Below, in pieces: positions 42,559 to 51,491 of a stretch of 64,000 bases of DNA. Every line of letters starts with the position of its first letter. Position 1 is the first letter of the stretch. The translations under genes and the position numbers were made by a program. Under the pieces are notes generated by a model that saw only the letters and a program-made list of their open reading frames with translations, was not told the origin of the DNA and did no database searches. The DNA comes from Nocardioides carbamazepini (GTDB lineage: Bacteria; Actinomycetota; Actinomycetes; Propionibacteriales; Nocardioidaceae), in the NCBI RefSeq assembly GCF_024614185.1, contig NZ_JAHTLF010000016.1, forward strand, positions 372,001 through 436,000, given 5' to 3'.

Positions 42559-43478
42559 GCACGCCGACCTTCGTCACCGTCGCCGGTCGACGCACCCGTG
42601 TGCGCATCGAAGGCGATCCGGCGCGCCCGCCGGTCGTGTTGCTGCACGGCATCGGGCGCAGCCTCGAGGACTGGGGACCTCAGTTCCCGCGTCTTCGCGA
42701 CACCCACCGGGTGATCGCCCTCGACCTCCCCGGCTCCGGATTCTCAGCGCGGTCACGCCAGCCGACGACGCTGGAGGTCCTGGCCGGCGGCGTACTCGAG
42801 ACCCTCGACGCCGTTGGCGAACAGCGGCCGGTGCACGCCATCGGGAACTCGCTCGGGGGTGCGGTCGCGATGCAACTCGTCGTCTCCGCGCCCGACCGGG
42901 TGGCCAGCCTCGGCCTCGTGAACAGCGCGGGCTTCGGCGCGGAGGTCGCGCTGCCGCTCCGTCTGCTGGCAGCCCCGGTGCTGGGCGGCCTTGCGGTGCG
43001 CCGGACCACGCGGGGGAGTGCGCTGATGGCCGAGCGGCTCAGCTTCGCGGACCCGGCGCTGGCGACCTCGGCGCGCGTCGACCACGCCCTGGCGATCGCC
43101 GCTCAGCCCGATACCGCGGCGGTGCTGCTCGAGACCGTGCGAGCGCTCGCGACCGTGCGCCGGGTCAGGAGCGACTGGCGCGATCGGCTGACCGGCTCGG
43201 TCGCGACGCTGTCCTGTCCCACACTGGTGCTGTGGGGCGACCAGGACCGCGTCCTGCCACCACACCACCTCGAAGCGGCGCGGCGGCTGTTCCCTCATGC
43301 GGAGACGGAGCTGTTCGCCGGGGTCGGTCACATGCCGCAGATCGAGTGCCCCGACGTCTTCGCTAGCCGCGTTCTCGCGTTCCTCGCGGACACCGACCGC
43401 GCCACATCGTCGGCGAAGCCTCGGGCCCACCCGTCGTCCAAGCGCGGCTCTCGCCGCGGCGTCGCGTCCCCCGCCTGA
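42555..43478 (+). CDS. Alpha/beta hydrolase, probable lactone/ester hydrolase
   Basis: A 307-residue hydrolase. The oxyanion motif is LLHGIGRSLEDW (about 31-42), the nucleophile elbow GNSLGG (Ser at about residue 97), acid in WGDQDRVLP (about 224) and His in GVGHMPQIE (about 255). It ends with a basic, Ser-rich tail of about 25 residues that looks disordered. ATG 42555 overlaps the BVMO stop by four bases; hydrolysis of the Baeyer-Villiger product is the natural role. Confidence 0.9.
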   Translation: MSTPTFVTVAGRRTRVRIEGDPARPPVVLLHGIGRSLEDWGPQFPRLRDTHRVIALDLPGSGFSARSRQPTTLEVLAGGVLETLDAVGEQRPVHAIGNSLGGAVAMQLVVSAPDRVASLGLVNSAGFGAEVALPLRLLAAPVLGGLAVRRTTRGSALMAERLSFADPALATSARVDHALAIAAQPDTAAVLLETVRALATVRRVRSDWRDRLTGSVATLSCPTLVLWGDQDRVLPPHHLEAARRLFPHAETELFAGVGHMPQIECPDVFASRVLAFLADTDRATSSAKPRAHPSSKRGSRRGVASPA

Positions 43479-43504
43479 CCGGGCCCTTCGAGGAGACCGC
43501 CCGG
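43479..43504 (+). terminator. Possible GC hairpin after the BVMO operon
   Basis: CCGGGC directly after the hydrolase stop pairs with GCCCGG at 43499-43504 over a 14-base loop. No T-run follows. Weak support. Confidence 0.25.
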
Positions 43505-43586
43505 CCCGGCCGGCCGCCCGGCACCTGCCACAGATGCTCATCGACAACCCGGAGCATTCCTTCGTCGACCCTCTGGCTCTAGAGTC

Positions 43587-43614
43587 TAACGGATTCCAGT
43601 AGCACTCTACGTAA
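43587..43614. promoter_or_regulatory. Degenerate third copy of the YTACGYA-N14-TGCGTAR operator
   Basis: TAACGGA (43587-43593) and TACGTAA (43608-43614) are separated by 14 bases, as in the clearer sites at 44414 and 55921. A TANNNT hexamer TAGAGT lies at 43580-43585, so a bound repressor would cover the start region before the SDR gene. Confidence 0.4.
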
Positions 43615-43637
43615 ATGCGGAGAACGAGGTGAGATGG

Positions 43638-44405
43638 TTGCGGACCATGGTGGTGACCGGTGGTGCGAAGGGCATAGGGCGCGAGATCTGCCTGCAGGCC
43701 GGGGGTGAGGGCTACCGCGTCGTCGTGGCCGACCTTGACGAGGGTGGGGGCCGCGCGACCGCCGAGGATGTCCGGGGGCGCGGCGGCGCGGCAGCCTGGA
43801 CGTACGTCGACATGGCGGATCCGGCCTCGGTTCGGGCTCTCGTGGACGGTGTTGTCGCGGCGCATGGCCGTCTCGATGTCCTCGTCAACAATGCGGCGGT
43901 GACCCGAGGGCTCGGCTTCTTCGAGGTCGGCGTCGACGACTGGAACCTCTTCTTCGACACGAACGCCCGTGGCTGCTTCTTCGCCATGCAGCGAGCCGCC
44001 GAGGTGATGGCCGACCGCGGGGGTGGCGCGATCGTGAACATCGCGAGCATCGCGGGCAAGGGATGGTCGGGTACGTCGAACATCGCCTATGCCAGCACCA
44101 AAGGTGCGGTACTCGCCATGACCCGAGTCGCGGCGTCCCAGCTGGGCCACCTGGGCGTCCGCGTCAATGCGGTCTGCCCCGGGGTCACCGACACCGCCCT
44201 CCTCGATCAGGTCGTACGCGAACGCGCCGAGCAGGGGGGTGCCCCGGTCGAGGAGCAGCGGGCGGCCCTGGCGTCGCTATCGAGCCTGCGGCGTCTCACC
44301 GCCCCGCGCGACATCGCCGGGGCGGTCCTCTATCTGGCCTCCGACGCCGCGCAGGGGGTGACGGGACAGTCTCTCAACGTCGACAGCGGCATCATCTGGG
44401 ACTGA
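43638..44405 (+). CDS. SDR family oxidoreductase
   Basis: A 255-residue short-chain dehydrogenase with TGGAKGIG (about residue 8), NNAA (about 86) and YASTK (about 154). TTG 43638 is preferred since GAGGTGAG lies at suitable distance before it and gives LRTMVVTGG, with enough residues before the glycine motif; ATG 43647 would cut close to it. FabG-like C-terminus (GQSLNVDSG). It is the first gene of the CoA-linked region and is preceded by a degenerate operator copy. Confidence 0.85.
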   Translation: MRTMVVTGGAKGIGREICLQAGGEGYRVVVADLDEGGGRATAEDVRGRGGAAAWTYVDMADPASVRALVDGVVAAHGRLDVLVNNAAVTRGLGFFEVGVDDWNLFFDTNARGCFFAMQRAAEVMADRGGGAIVNIASIAGKGWSGTSNIAYASTKGAVLAMTRVAASQLGHLGVRVNAVCPGVTDTALLDQVVRERAEQGGAPVEEQRAALASLSSLRRLTAPRDIAGAVLYLASDAAQGVTGQSLNVDSGIIWD

Positions 44406-44413
44406 TTACGTAA

Positions 44414-44463
44414 CTACGCATAATCGTATGGGATTGCGTAGAAAGGTGATCTGGTGCCATAGT
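44414..44463 (+). promoter_or_regulatory. IclR-type operator overlapping the promoter of the ThDP operon
   Basis: CTACGCA (44414-44420) and TGCGTAG (44435-44441) form a perfect inverted repeat with a 14-base spacer. The right arm overlaps TTGCGT (44434-44439), a -35 candidate, and CATAGT (44458-44463) lies 18 bases further as -10. The same layout is at 55921-55970. The predicted start is about 20 bases before GTG 44489. Confidence 0.7.
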
Positions 44464-44488
44464 GGTGCGCGTCACGAGAGGGGTCGCT

Positions 44489-46084
44489 GTGAAGATCTAC
44501 GAGCAGGTCTCGGCGTTGCTCGCCAAGCACGGGACCGACACCATGTTCGGGCTGATGGGTGACGCGAACATGTATGTCGCCGGAGCGTTCGAGAACGGTG
44601 GCGGTCGCTTCGTGCGTGTCGCCCACGAGGCGGGCGCGGTCGCCATGGCCGACGGGTACGCCCGCATGTCGGGACGGCCCGGCGTCGCCACGGTCACACA
44701 CGGTCCCGGCGTGACCAACTCGCTCACCGCGCTGATGGAGGCACAGCGCTTTCCCTCGCCCGTCCTGCTCATCACCGGAGACACACCTCCTGAGGCGACG
44801 CATCTGCAGCGGATGGACATCGCTGCGGTGTGCGCATCGCTGGGCGTGGCACACGAGTACGTCCACCGTCCCGAGTCGGTCGGGCGCGATGTCGGCCGGG
44901 CGGTGCGCCGGCTGCAGGACGGGCCGGTCGTGCTCAACCTGCCGCTGGGCCTGGGCAAGGGAGAGGCGACGCCGGGCGCCGCGACAGTGCAGCCGGCGCC
45001 CGCACCGGCTCCCGCGGAGCCGTCCGACCTCGACGCGGCGCTCGGCCTCATCGCTTCCGCGTCCCGCCCGGTCGTGCTCGCCGGCCGTGGAGCACTGGCT
45101 GCCGGGCCGCCGCTGCAGGAGCTTGCGGACCTGCTCGGCGCTCCGCTCTTCACCACGGCGCTGGGGCGGGGCCTGTTCGCCGACCACCCGCGTCACCTCG
45201 GCATCATGGGCAGCCTCTCGCACGAGCTCGCGGTACAGGTCTTGGCCGACGCCGACTGCATCGTCGCGTTCGGCGCGACGCTCAACAAGTACACGACCAT
45301 GGCCGGTGAGCTGGTCGCCGGCAAGCACCTGGTCCAGGTCGATACCGATCCGGTGAAGCTCGGGTGGCTCGTCGAGCCGGACGAGGCGGTCGTGGGCGAC
45401 GCCGCCATCGTGGCCTCACGCATGGTCGAGTCGTTGCGCGAGGCGGAGGTGGAGCCGGCGCGTGCGTGGTCGGCCCAGGCCGAGCAGACGCGACGGTCCG
45501 TCGGGGCGTGGGTCCCGGACGACCAGGGGACGGCATCGACCGTCGACGTCCGGATCGCCAGCCGGGTGCTCAACGAGGTGCTGCCGGATCACGCCGCCGT
45601 GGTCAGCGACGTGGGTCGCTTCGTCGCGGGCGTATGGCCCTATCTGGATCGTGTCGGGCCGGGCGACTTCACGGCGATGACCGGTTTCGGGTCGATCGGG
45701 CTGGGGTTGGCGGCCGGGACGGGGGCAGCCATCGCGCGCCAGGGCCGCGGACCGGTCGTCGTGCTCGTCGGTGACGGGGGATTCATGATGAACGCCTCCG
45801 AGCTGTCCACGGCGGTGAGAGAGCGGTTGCCCCTCGTCGTCGTCGTCCTCAACGACGGCGCCTACGGCGCCGAGTACATGAAGCTCGTGGCCGAGGGGTT
45901 CGACGCCGCGGCAAGCTACAACGTCTGGCCCGACCTGGCCGAGGTGGCTCGCGGACTCGGTGCCGCCGCCCACACCGCGCGCTCCGCTGACGAGCTCCGC
46001 GAGCTCGCGCCCGCGCTGCGCCGCCCGGAGGGGCCGGTCGTGGTCGACGTACGCCTCGACCCCACCCACCACATCCCTTTCTAG
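44489..46084 (+). CDS. Thiamine diphosphate-dependent enzyme (acetolactate synthase-like)
   Basis: A 531-residue ThDP enzyme. The catalytic Glu is in VAHEAGAVAMADGYAR (about residues 44-59), and the ThDP/Mg motif GDGGFMMNASEL...NDGAYG starts near residue 430. GTG 44489 follows GAGAGGGG. Family members form or cleave C-C bonds next to a carbonyl: acetolactate synthase, benzoylformate decarboxylase, oxalyl-CoA decarboxylase, cyclohexane-1,2-dione hydrolase, IolD. In a pathway with enoyl-CoA hydratase, CoA-transferase and acyl-CoA dehydrogenases, cleavage of a cyclic dione or a 2-oxo acid is more likely than amino-acid synthesis (inference). Confidence 0.88.
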   Translation: MKIYEQVSALLAKHGTDTMFGLMGDANMYVAGAFENGGGRFVRVAHEAGAVAMADGYARMSGRPGVATVTHGPGVTNSLTALMEAQRFPSPVLLITGDTPPEATHLQRMDIAAVCASLGVAHEYVHRPESVGRDVGRAVRRLQDGPVVLNLPLGLGKGEATPGAATVQPAPAPAPAEPSDLDAALGLIASASRPVVLAGRGALAAGPPLQELADLLGAPLFTTALGRGLFADHPRHLGIMGSLSHELAVQVLADADCIVAFGATLNKYTTMAGELVAGKHLVQVDTDPVKLGWLVEPDEAVVGDAAIVASRMVESLREAEVEPARAWSAQAEQTRRSVGAWVPDDQGTASTVDVRIASRVLNEVLPDHAAVVSDVGRFVAGVWPYLDRVGPGDFTAMTGFGSIGLGLAAGTGAAIARQGRGPVVVLVGDGGFMMNASELSTAVRERLPLVVVVLNDGAYGAEYMKLVAEGFDAAASYNVWPDLAEVARGLGAAAHTARSADELRELAPALRRPEGPVVVDVRLDPTHHIPF

Positions 46085-46107
46085 AGAAACCCGATCGGAA
46101 GAGAACC

Positions 46108-46905
46108 GTGCCCCCACCGCTACACATCGCCCGCGAGGGCGCTGTCGAGACCTGGACGATCGACGTACCCGATGCCGGGAACGCCGTCTCCGGCGCCGAC
46201 ATCGTCGCCTGCCTCGAGAGTGCCATCGACCGGGTCAACCGTGACGTCGAGGTCGGCGCCGTGATCTTGACCGGTGCAGGCCGGCTGTTCTCCTCGGGCG
46301 GCAACGTCAAGGAGATGGCCGAGCGCCGAGGGGTCTTCGCCCTGTCACCGCTCGACCAGCGCCATGCCTATGTCGACACGATCCAGCGCATCCCGCGTGC
46401 CATGGTGCGGTGCGAGGTGCCCGTCATCGCGGCGGTCAACGGGCCCGCGGTCGGAGCGGGTTGCGACCTGGCCATGATGTGCGACCTCCGCATCGCGGCC
46501 AGCGGCGCCTTCTTCGCCGAGAGCTTCGTCCAGGTCGGGCTGATCCCGGGAGACGGTGGCTCGTGGTTCCTGCCCCGCGTCGTCGGCGAGGCGCGGGCCG
46601 CCGAGATGACTCTGACCGGCGACCGGGTGCCCGCCGCCACGGCCCTCGAGTGGGGGATGGTCAACGCCGTCGTAGCGGCCGAGGAGCTCCTGCCGGCCGC
46701 CCACGCCCTCGCCGAGCGGATCACCAAGAACCCCGTCCACTCCGTCCGCATGGCCAAGCGCCTCCTGCAGGCCAGCCGGACCGACTCGCTCGACTCGGTC
46801 CTCGGCCTGGCCGCGGCCCTGCAGCCCCTTGCTCATGGCGACCCCGAGCACCACGAGCGGGTCGACGCCTGGCGGCGCGCGCGTGCCGACAGGAGCGGCG
46901 CATGA
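46108..46905 (+). CDS. Enoyl-CoA hydratase/isomerase family protein
   Basis: A 265-residue crotonase-fold protein. The oxyanion loops are FSSGGNVKEM (about residue 62) and GPAVGAGCDLAMMCDLRIA (about 112-130); the acid residue region is FVQVGLIPGDGGSWFLPR (about 141-158), with Asp at the position often Glu in hydratases, so isomerase or hydrolase activity is possible. GTG 46108 is preceded by GGAAGAGAA. The stop overlaps the CoA-transferase start. Confidence 0.9.
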   Translation: MPPPLHIAREGAVETWTIDVPDAGNAVSGADIVACLESAIDRVNRDVEVGAVILTGAGRLFSSGGNVKEMAERRGVFALSPLDQRHAYVDTIQRIPRAMVRCEVPVIAAVNGPAVGAGCDLAMMCDLRIAASGAFFAESFVQVGLIPGDGGSWFLPRVVGEARAAEMTLTGDRVPAATALEWGMVNAVVAAEELLPAAHALAERITKNPVHSVRMAKRLLQASRTDSLDSVLGLAAALQPLAHGDPEHHERVDAWRRARADRSGA

Positions 46906-48179
46906 CCCACCACACGCACGCCGAGACGAGGAAGACGACCACGATGGAGCCAGGTGCCCTGGACGGACTGACGGTGCTCGACCTCACCACCGTGGTGATG
47001 GGTCCCTACGCGACCGCCATGCTCGGGGACCTGGGCGCCGAGGTGATCAAGATCGAGTCGCTCGACGGCGACATGTCGCGCAAGATCGGCGCCAGCCGGT
47101 CTCCCGGCATGACCGCGCTGACCATGAACCTGCAGCGCAACAAGCAGAGCCTGGCGCTGGATCTGAAGTCGGTGGACGGTCGCGAGGTCCTCGAGCGCCT
47201 GGTCGCCCAGGCCGACGTCGTCGTCACCAACCTCCGGCCCCGCTCGAGGAAGTCCCTCGGCCTGACCTACGAGAGGCTGCGGCAGATCCGGCCCGACCTC
47301 ATCTTGTGCACTGCACAGGCCTACGCAGAGGCCAGCGAGCGACGCGACTACCCGGCGTACGACGACATGGTGCAGGCCGCCTCAGGCGCCGCCGCGCTCG
47401 CCGGCCGGATCGACGGCTCACCGAGGTACGCGCCCTACGTCGTGGCCGACAAGGTCAGCGGCCTGCACATCGTCATCGGGATCCTCGCGGCGGTCGCCCA
47501 TCGGCACTCGACCGGAGAAGGTCAGCACGTCGAGGTTCCGATGGTCGACACCATGATCCACTTCAACCTGGTCGAGCACTTCGGCGGGCACACGTTCGAC
47601 CCGCCGGCGGGTGACTTCGGCTGGTCGCGGGTGCTCGTCCCGGAGCGGACGCCCTACCGGACCAAGGACGGCTTCGTCTGCATCCTGCCGTACTCCGACG
47701 CCAACTGGTCCGACTTCTTCGAGGCCGCCGGGCTCGGTCACCTGGCCGCGGACGTCCGCTTCTCCGACGTCGCGTCGCGCCACAAGCACATGGGCGACCT
47801 TCTCGCGCAGGTGCACACGCGCACGCCGCAGCGTACGACCGAGGAGTGGCTCGAGCTGTGCCGCGGACGCAACATCCCTGCCGCCGCGCTGCTCGAGCTG
47901 GGCAACGTCATCGATGACGACTACGTGCGCGAGCAGCGCATCGTCACCGCACAGGAGCACCCGACGGAGGGGGCCTACTTCAGCACCATCAGCCCGCTGC
48001 GACTGAGCGCCTCACCCGTGCGCCTGCGTCGCCACGCCCCCGCCCTCGGGGAGGACACCGTCGCGCTGCTCAAGCGGGCCTCCTACGCCGACGACGAGGT
48101 GCGGGCGCTCCTCGGCGCCGGTGTGGTGCGCGCCGCCAGCGACCCCCCGGAAACCAACGTCGAGGAGGCCGCGCGGTGA
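46902..48179 (+). CDS. Class III CoA-transferase, CaiB/BaiF family
   Basis: A 425-residue CoA-transferase. LDLTTVVMGPYATAMLGDLGA (about residues 26-46) and the Asp of VVADKVSG (about 184) mark the family. It probably loads CoA onto the acid made by the ThDP enzyme or ring opening. ATG 46902 overlaps the upstream stop by four bases; an internal ATG 46944 without its own ribosome site is less likely. Its stop overlaps the acyl-CoA dehydrogenase start (GTGA). Confidence 0.9.
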   Translation: MTHHTHAETRKTTTMEPGALDGLTVLDLTTVVMGPYATAMLGDLGAEVIKIESLDGDMSRKIGASRSPGMTALTMNLQRNKQSLALDLKSVDGREVLERLVAQADVVVTNLRPRSRKSLGLTYERLRQIRPDLILCTAQAYAEASERRDYPAYDDMVQAASGAAALAGRIDGSPRYAPYVVADKVSGLHIVIGILAAVAHRHSTGEGQHVEVPMVDTMIHFNLVEHFGGHTFDPPAGDFGWSRVLVPERTPYRTKDGFVCILPYSDANWSDFFEAAGLGHLAADVRFSDVASRHKHMGDLLAQVHTRTPQRTTEEWLELCRGRNIPAAALLELGNVIDDDYVREQRIVTAQEHPTEGAYFSTISPLRLSASPVRLRRHAPALGEDTVALLKRASYADDEVRALLGAGVVRAASDPPETNVEEAAR

Positions 48180-49312
48180 CCACGACGGCGCACCCCGGTA
48201 TCGATGAGCGCGCGCTGCTCGAGCTGCGCGGCGAGGTGCGTGACTTCATCGCCGACCAGCTCAGCCGCGGCACCTTCACCCCACGCCCCGACGCCTGGCT
48301 GACCGCGTGGTCCGCCGACTTCAGCCGCGCGATGGCCGAGCGCGGCTGGGTCGGCATGACGCTGCCACCGGAGTACGGCGGTGCCGGCCGGTCCTTCCTG
48401 GAGCGGTTCGTCGTCACCGAGGAGGTGCTCGTCGCCGGCGCACCCGTCGCCGCGCACTGGGTCTCGGACCGCCAAGCCGGCCCCAGTCTGCTGCGCTTCG
48501 GGTCCGAGGAGCTCAAGCGTGAGCTGCTGCCCCGCATCGCTGCCGGTCGCTGCTTCTTCGCCATCGGCATGAGCGAGCCGGACGCGGGCTCGGACCTGGC
48601 CAGCGTCCGCACGAAGGCGACCGCGTGCGACGACGGATGGGTGCTGAGCGGCACGAAAGTGTGGACGACGGGGGCGCACCGGGCGGACCACATGATCGTC
48701 CTCGCCCGGACCAGCGGTCGCCACGGCGACCGCCACCAGGGACTCTCCCAGTTCATCGTCGCTCTCGACGCGCTCGGCATCCGCGTGAGCCCGATCGTGT
48801 CCATGAACGGCGACCACCACTTCAACGAGGTGCTGCTCGACGACGTCCACGTCCCGAGCGGCCGGCTGCTCGGCACCGAAGGGGAGGGCTGGCGCCAAGT
48901 GACGTCCGAGCTCGCCTTCGAGCGCAGCGGACCCGAGCGGTTCCTCTCTGTCGCCCTGCTCGTCTCCCACCTCCTCGCCGCGGTGCGGCGCGGTGCGCTC
49001 TCGCCGACGGCGGAGCTGGGACGACTGGTGGCGCGCCTCCAGGCACTCCACCACATGTCCTTCGCCGTCGCTCGAACGTTGGACGCGGGGTCGCCGGCCG
49101 ACGTGCCGGCGGCGATGGTCAAGACGCTCGGGACGACGACCGAAGGGGATCTCGTCGAGCTCGCGGCGCTGCTGACCGCGTGCTCGACCCGGCACGACGA
49201 TGACCTTGACGCCGCTCTGCGGATCGCGACCGCGCAACTCCCTGGCTTCACGCTGCGGGGCGGCACGAACGAGATCCTGCGCGGCATCATCACGAAAGGG
49301 CTGCAGCCATGA
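48176..49312 (+). CDS. Acyl-CoA dehydrogenase, large subunit-like
   Basis: A 378-residue acyl-CoA dehydrogenase with the FAD-binding beta domain (IGMSEPDAGSDLASVRT, about residues 130-146, and GTKVWTTGA, about 160) and the C-terminal GGTNEILRGII. The central TEE(V) and RSGPERFLS regions are typical. GTG 48176 overlaps the CoA-transferase stop. The gene is coupled to a second, shorter acyl-CoA dehydrogenase (49309), the arrangement of heteromeric FadE pairs that act on bulky or short branched acyl-CoA esters in actinobacteria. Confidence 0.9.
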   Translation: MTTTAHPGIDERALLELRGEVRDFIADQLSRGTFTPRPDAWLTAWSADFSRAMAERGWVGMTLPPEYGGAGRSFLERFVVTEEVLVAGAPVAAHWVSDRQAGPSLLRFGSEELKRELLPRIAAGRCFFAIGMSEPDAGSDLASVRTKATACDDGWVLSGTKVWTTGAHRADHMIVLARTSGRHGDRHQGLSQFIVALDALGIRVSPIVSMNGDHHFNEVLLDDVHVPSGRLLGTEGEGWRQVTSELAFERSGPERFLSVALLVSHLLAAVRRGALSPTAELGRLVARLQALHHMSFAVARTLDAGSPADVPAAMVKTLGTTTEGDLVELAALLTACSTRHDDDLDAALRIATAQLPGFTLRGGTNEILRGIITKGLQP

Positions 49313-50334
49313 TCCGGAGCACCAGCGCGAGCTGGGGCGCAGAGGCGGTGGAGCCGGACCTCCGGGATCTGATCACCGCGGTCACCGCGGCTCACAGCGG
49401 CGGAGGTGACCAGGACGCGGTGCTGTGGGCCACGCTGCGTGAGCTCGGGCTGTCCGACCTGACGGGCAGTCAGGCGCGGGGCGGCAGCGGCGCGAGCTGG
49501 TGGGAGGCCGCCGAGCTCATCGCCGCCCTGGCACGCTCGGCCAGCGAGCTGCCGGTCGGCGACAGCGATCTCGTCGCCGGTTGGATCCTCGACACCCTGA
49601 GCACGGATGTCGTGCCGGCGCTGCGGGTCTGCTGGTGGGACGACGACAGCGCCCGCCGGCCGGACCTGCACCCGCTCGTCGAGCGGGTGACGGTCCTCCG
49701 GGAGGACACGTCCGGCCCGGTCGTGGCGGACGTCGCTGTCGATGAGGTGCGTGCGCGGCTGGGCTCCGGCGGCTGGGACTCCTCCGTGGAGTGGCAGCCG
49801 CTGTCCGCAGAGGTCGCCGAGCTCGCTGTTGTGCGCGCGGCGCTGGTGCGTGCCGTCCAGGTGGTCGGCGCGATGGAGGCGGCCACCGAGATCGTGGTCG
49901 AGCACGCGGCGACCCGGGAGCAGTTCGGGCGCCCTCTCCTGAGGTTCCAGGCTGTGCAGGCGCTGGTCGCCGACCTGGCCGCCGAGACTGCGCTGGCGAG
50001 GGCGGCGACCGCCGCCGCCGTCGCCGTTGCCGTGCGGGCCGGCGACGACCTGGAGGTCCTGCAGCCCGCCGTCGCCGTGGCGCGCTCGTGCACCGGGCAC
50101 GGAGCCGCCGTCGTGGCGCGATCCGCACACCAGGTGGTCGGCGCCATCGGGACCACTCAGGAGCACGCCCTCCACCGTCACACCGGCGCCATGCTGAGGT
50201 GGCGATCGCAGGCCGGCGACACGCACTCCGCCGACCAGCAGGTACTGGCGCTCGCGCTCGCGGGCGCCAGCTTCAGCGACCTCGACCTCGACCAACCACT
50301 GAAGCCCGACCCATCGAACCGGAGGAAATCATGA
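49309..50334 (+). CDS. Acyl-CoA dehydrogenase-like partner subunit
   Basis: A 341-residue protein, shorter than usual acyl-CoA dehydrogenases. The N-terminal helical domain and C-terminal four-helix domain (REQFGRPLLRFQAVQALVADLAAE, about residues 204-227; QVVGAIGTTQEHALHRHTGAML, about 268-289) are recognisable. The middle beta domain is reduced and lacks the S/T-E-P-x-A-GSD FAD signature seen in its partner. It is thus probably the non-catalytic half of a heterotetramer with 48176. ATG 49309 overlaps that stop by four bases. Confidence 0.87.
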   Translation: MIRSTSASWGAEAVEPDLRDLITAVTAAHSGGGDQDAVLWATLRELGLSDLTGSQARGGSGASWWEAAELIAALARSASELPVGDSDLVAGWILDTLSTDVVPALRVCWWDDDSARRPDLHPLVERVTVLREDTSGPVVADVAVDEVRARLGSGGWDSSVEWQPLSAEVAELAVVRAALVRAVQVVGAMEAATEIVVEHAATREQFGRPLLRFQAVQALVADLAAETALARAATAAAVAVAVRAGDDLEVLQPAVAVARSCTGHGAAVVARSAHQVVGAIGTTQEHALHRHTGAMLRWRSQAGDTHSADQQVLALALAGASFSDLDLDQPLKPDPSNRRKS

Positions 50335-50741
50335 GTGAGCGTCACCGCATCATCCCCGAGGGCATGCAGGCCCGCACCGTCGCTATCGCCGACGGCGACG
50401 AGATTCCCGGGCGTCGCACGTTCGCCCAGTACTTCGACCTCGGAGTCGCCGAGGCGAGCAAGGGCCTGGTCAGCACGCAGGTCACCCGGATGAAGAAGGG
50501 CATGTCGGAGGAGACGGGCTGGCACTACCACGACTGCGACTTCCAGTGGCTCCTGGTCACCAAGGGCTGGCTCGAGCTGACCTTCGAGGACGGTGAGACC
50601 AAGCGGGTCGACCAGAACGGGATGTGCTTCATCCCCGGTGGATACCGCCACAACGAGACCGGCACCTCGGACGACCTGGAGTTCATCGAGATCTTCATGC
50701 CGCCCAACCCGCCCACCGTCAAGGTCGAGTCACCTCTGTGA
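50331..50741 (+). CDS. Cupin domain protein
   Basis: A 136-residue single-domain cupin. The metal-binding residues are in GWHYHDCDFQW (about residues 62-72) and the second motif GGYRHNE (about 104-110). Cupins of this size include dioxygenases, isomerases and regulators of catabolism. GGAGGAAATC overlaps the upstream gene and precedes ATG 50331; the start overlaps the previous stop. Role in the pathway unknown; it may be a small dioxygenase or isomerase. Confidence 0.85.
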   Translation: MSERHRIIPEGMQARTVAIADGDEIPGRRTFAQYFDLGVAEASKGLVSTQVTRMKKGMSEETGWHYHDCDFQWLLVTKGWLELTFEDGETKRVDQNGMCFIPGGYRHNETGTSDDLEFIEIFMPPNPPTVKVESPL

Positions 50742-51490
50742 ACGCCGTGGTGGGCCGGGACCGTCGCGGCGCGCTGGTGACCGGTGCCGGTCGCGGCATC
50801 GGGCTGGCGACGGCGCAGGCGCTCGCCGAGGACGGCTTTGCCGTCGCCCTGTGCGATGTCCTGCCCGAGGAGGGCCGGCAGGCCGCCGAGTCCCTGCGCC
50901 AAGCGGGTCACACAGCGGTGTTCGTCGAGCTCGACGTGCGGTCGTCGGCATCCGTCGCGGCCGGGGTCGAGGAGGCGGCTACCGCGCTCGGTGGCCTCGA
51001 CGTCGCGGTGAACAACGCCGGCGTGCGTGCCGTCGCCGCGGTGGCCGACCTCTCCGACGAGGACTGGGACCGGGTCATCGACGTCAACCTGACCGGTGTC
51101 TTCCGCTGCATGAGGGCTCAGGTACCGCACCTGCTGCCGCGGCAGGGCTCGATCATCAACGTCGCCTCCATCTGGGGTCTCGCCGGGTGGCCGACCCGCT
51201 CGGCGTACGTCGCGGCCAAGCACGGGGTGGTGGGACTGACCCGCTCCGCCGCCCGTGAGTACGGCGCGGCCGGTCTGCGGGTCAATGCCGTGGCCCCCGG
51301 CCCCATCGGAACGGACGCTGCCGTCGCCACGGTCGGCGGCACATCGCCGGAGATGGAGGCAGTGGTGGGCCGCACGGCGATGGGCCGGCTCGGCCGGCCC
51401 GAGGAGGTAGCAGGCGCTGTGGTCTGGCTGGCGTCGGCGCCGTACGTGACGGGCGAGGTGCTCGCCGTCGACGGAGGGTGGGGAGCCTGA
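50738..51490 (+). CDS. SDR family oxidoreductase
   Basis: A 250-residue short-chain dehydrogenase with TGAGRGIG (about residue 13), NNAG (about 90) and YVAAK (about 155), and the C-terminal VLAVDGGWGA. GTG 50738 overlaps the cupin stop by four bases. FabG-like, cofactor preference unknown. It is followed by another SDR one base later, perhaps acting on successive alcohols of the same ring or chain. Confidence 0.88.
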   Translation: MNAVVGRDRRGALVTGAGRGIGLATAQALAEDGFAVALCDVLPEEGRQAAESLRQAGHTAVFVELDVRSSASVAAGVEEAATALGGLDVAVNNAGVRAVAAVADLSDEDWDRVIDVNLTGVFRCMRAQVPHLLPRQGSIINVASIWGLAGWPTRSAYVAAKHGVVGLTRSAAREYGAAGLRVNAVAPGPIGTDAAVATVGGTSPEMEAVVGRTAMGRLGRPEEVAGAVVWLASAPYVTGEVLAVDGGWGA

Positions 51491-51491
51491 C

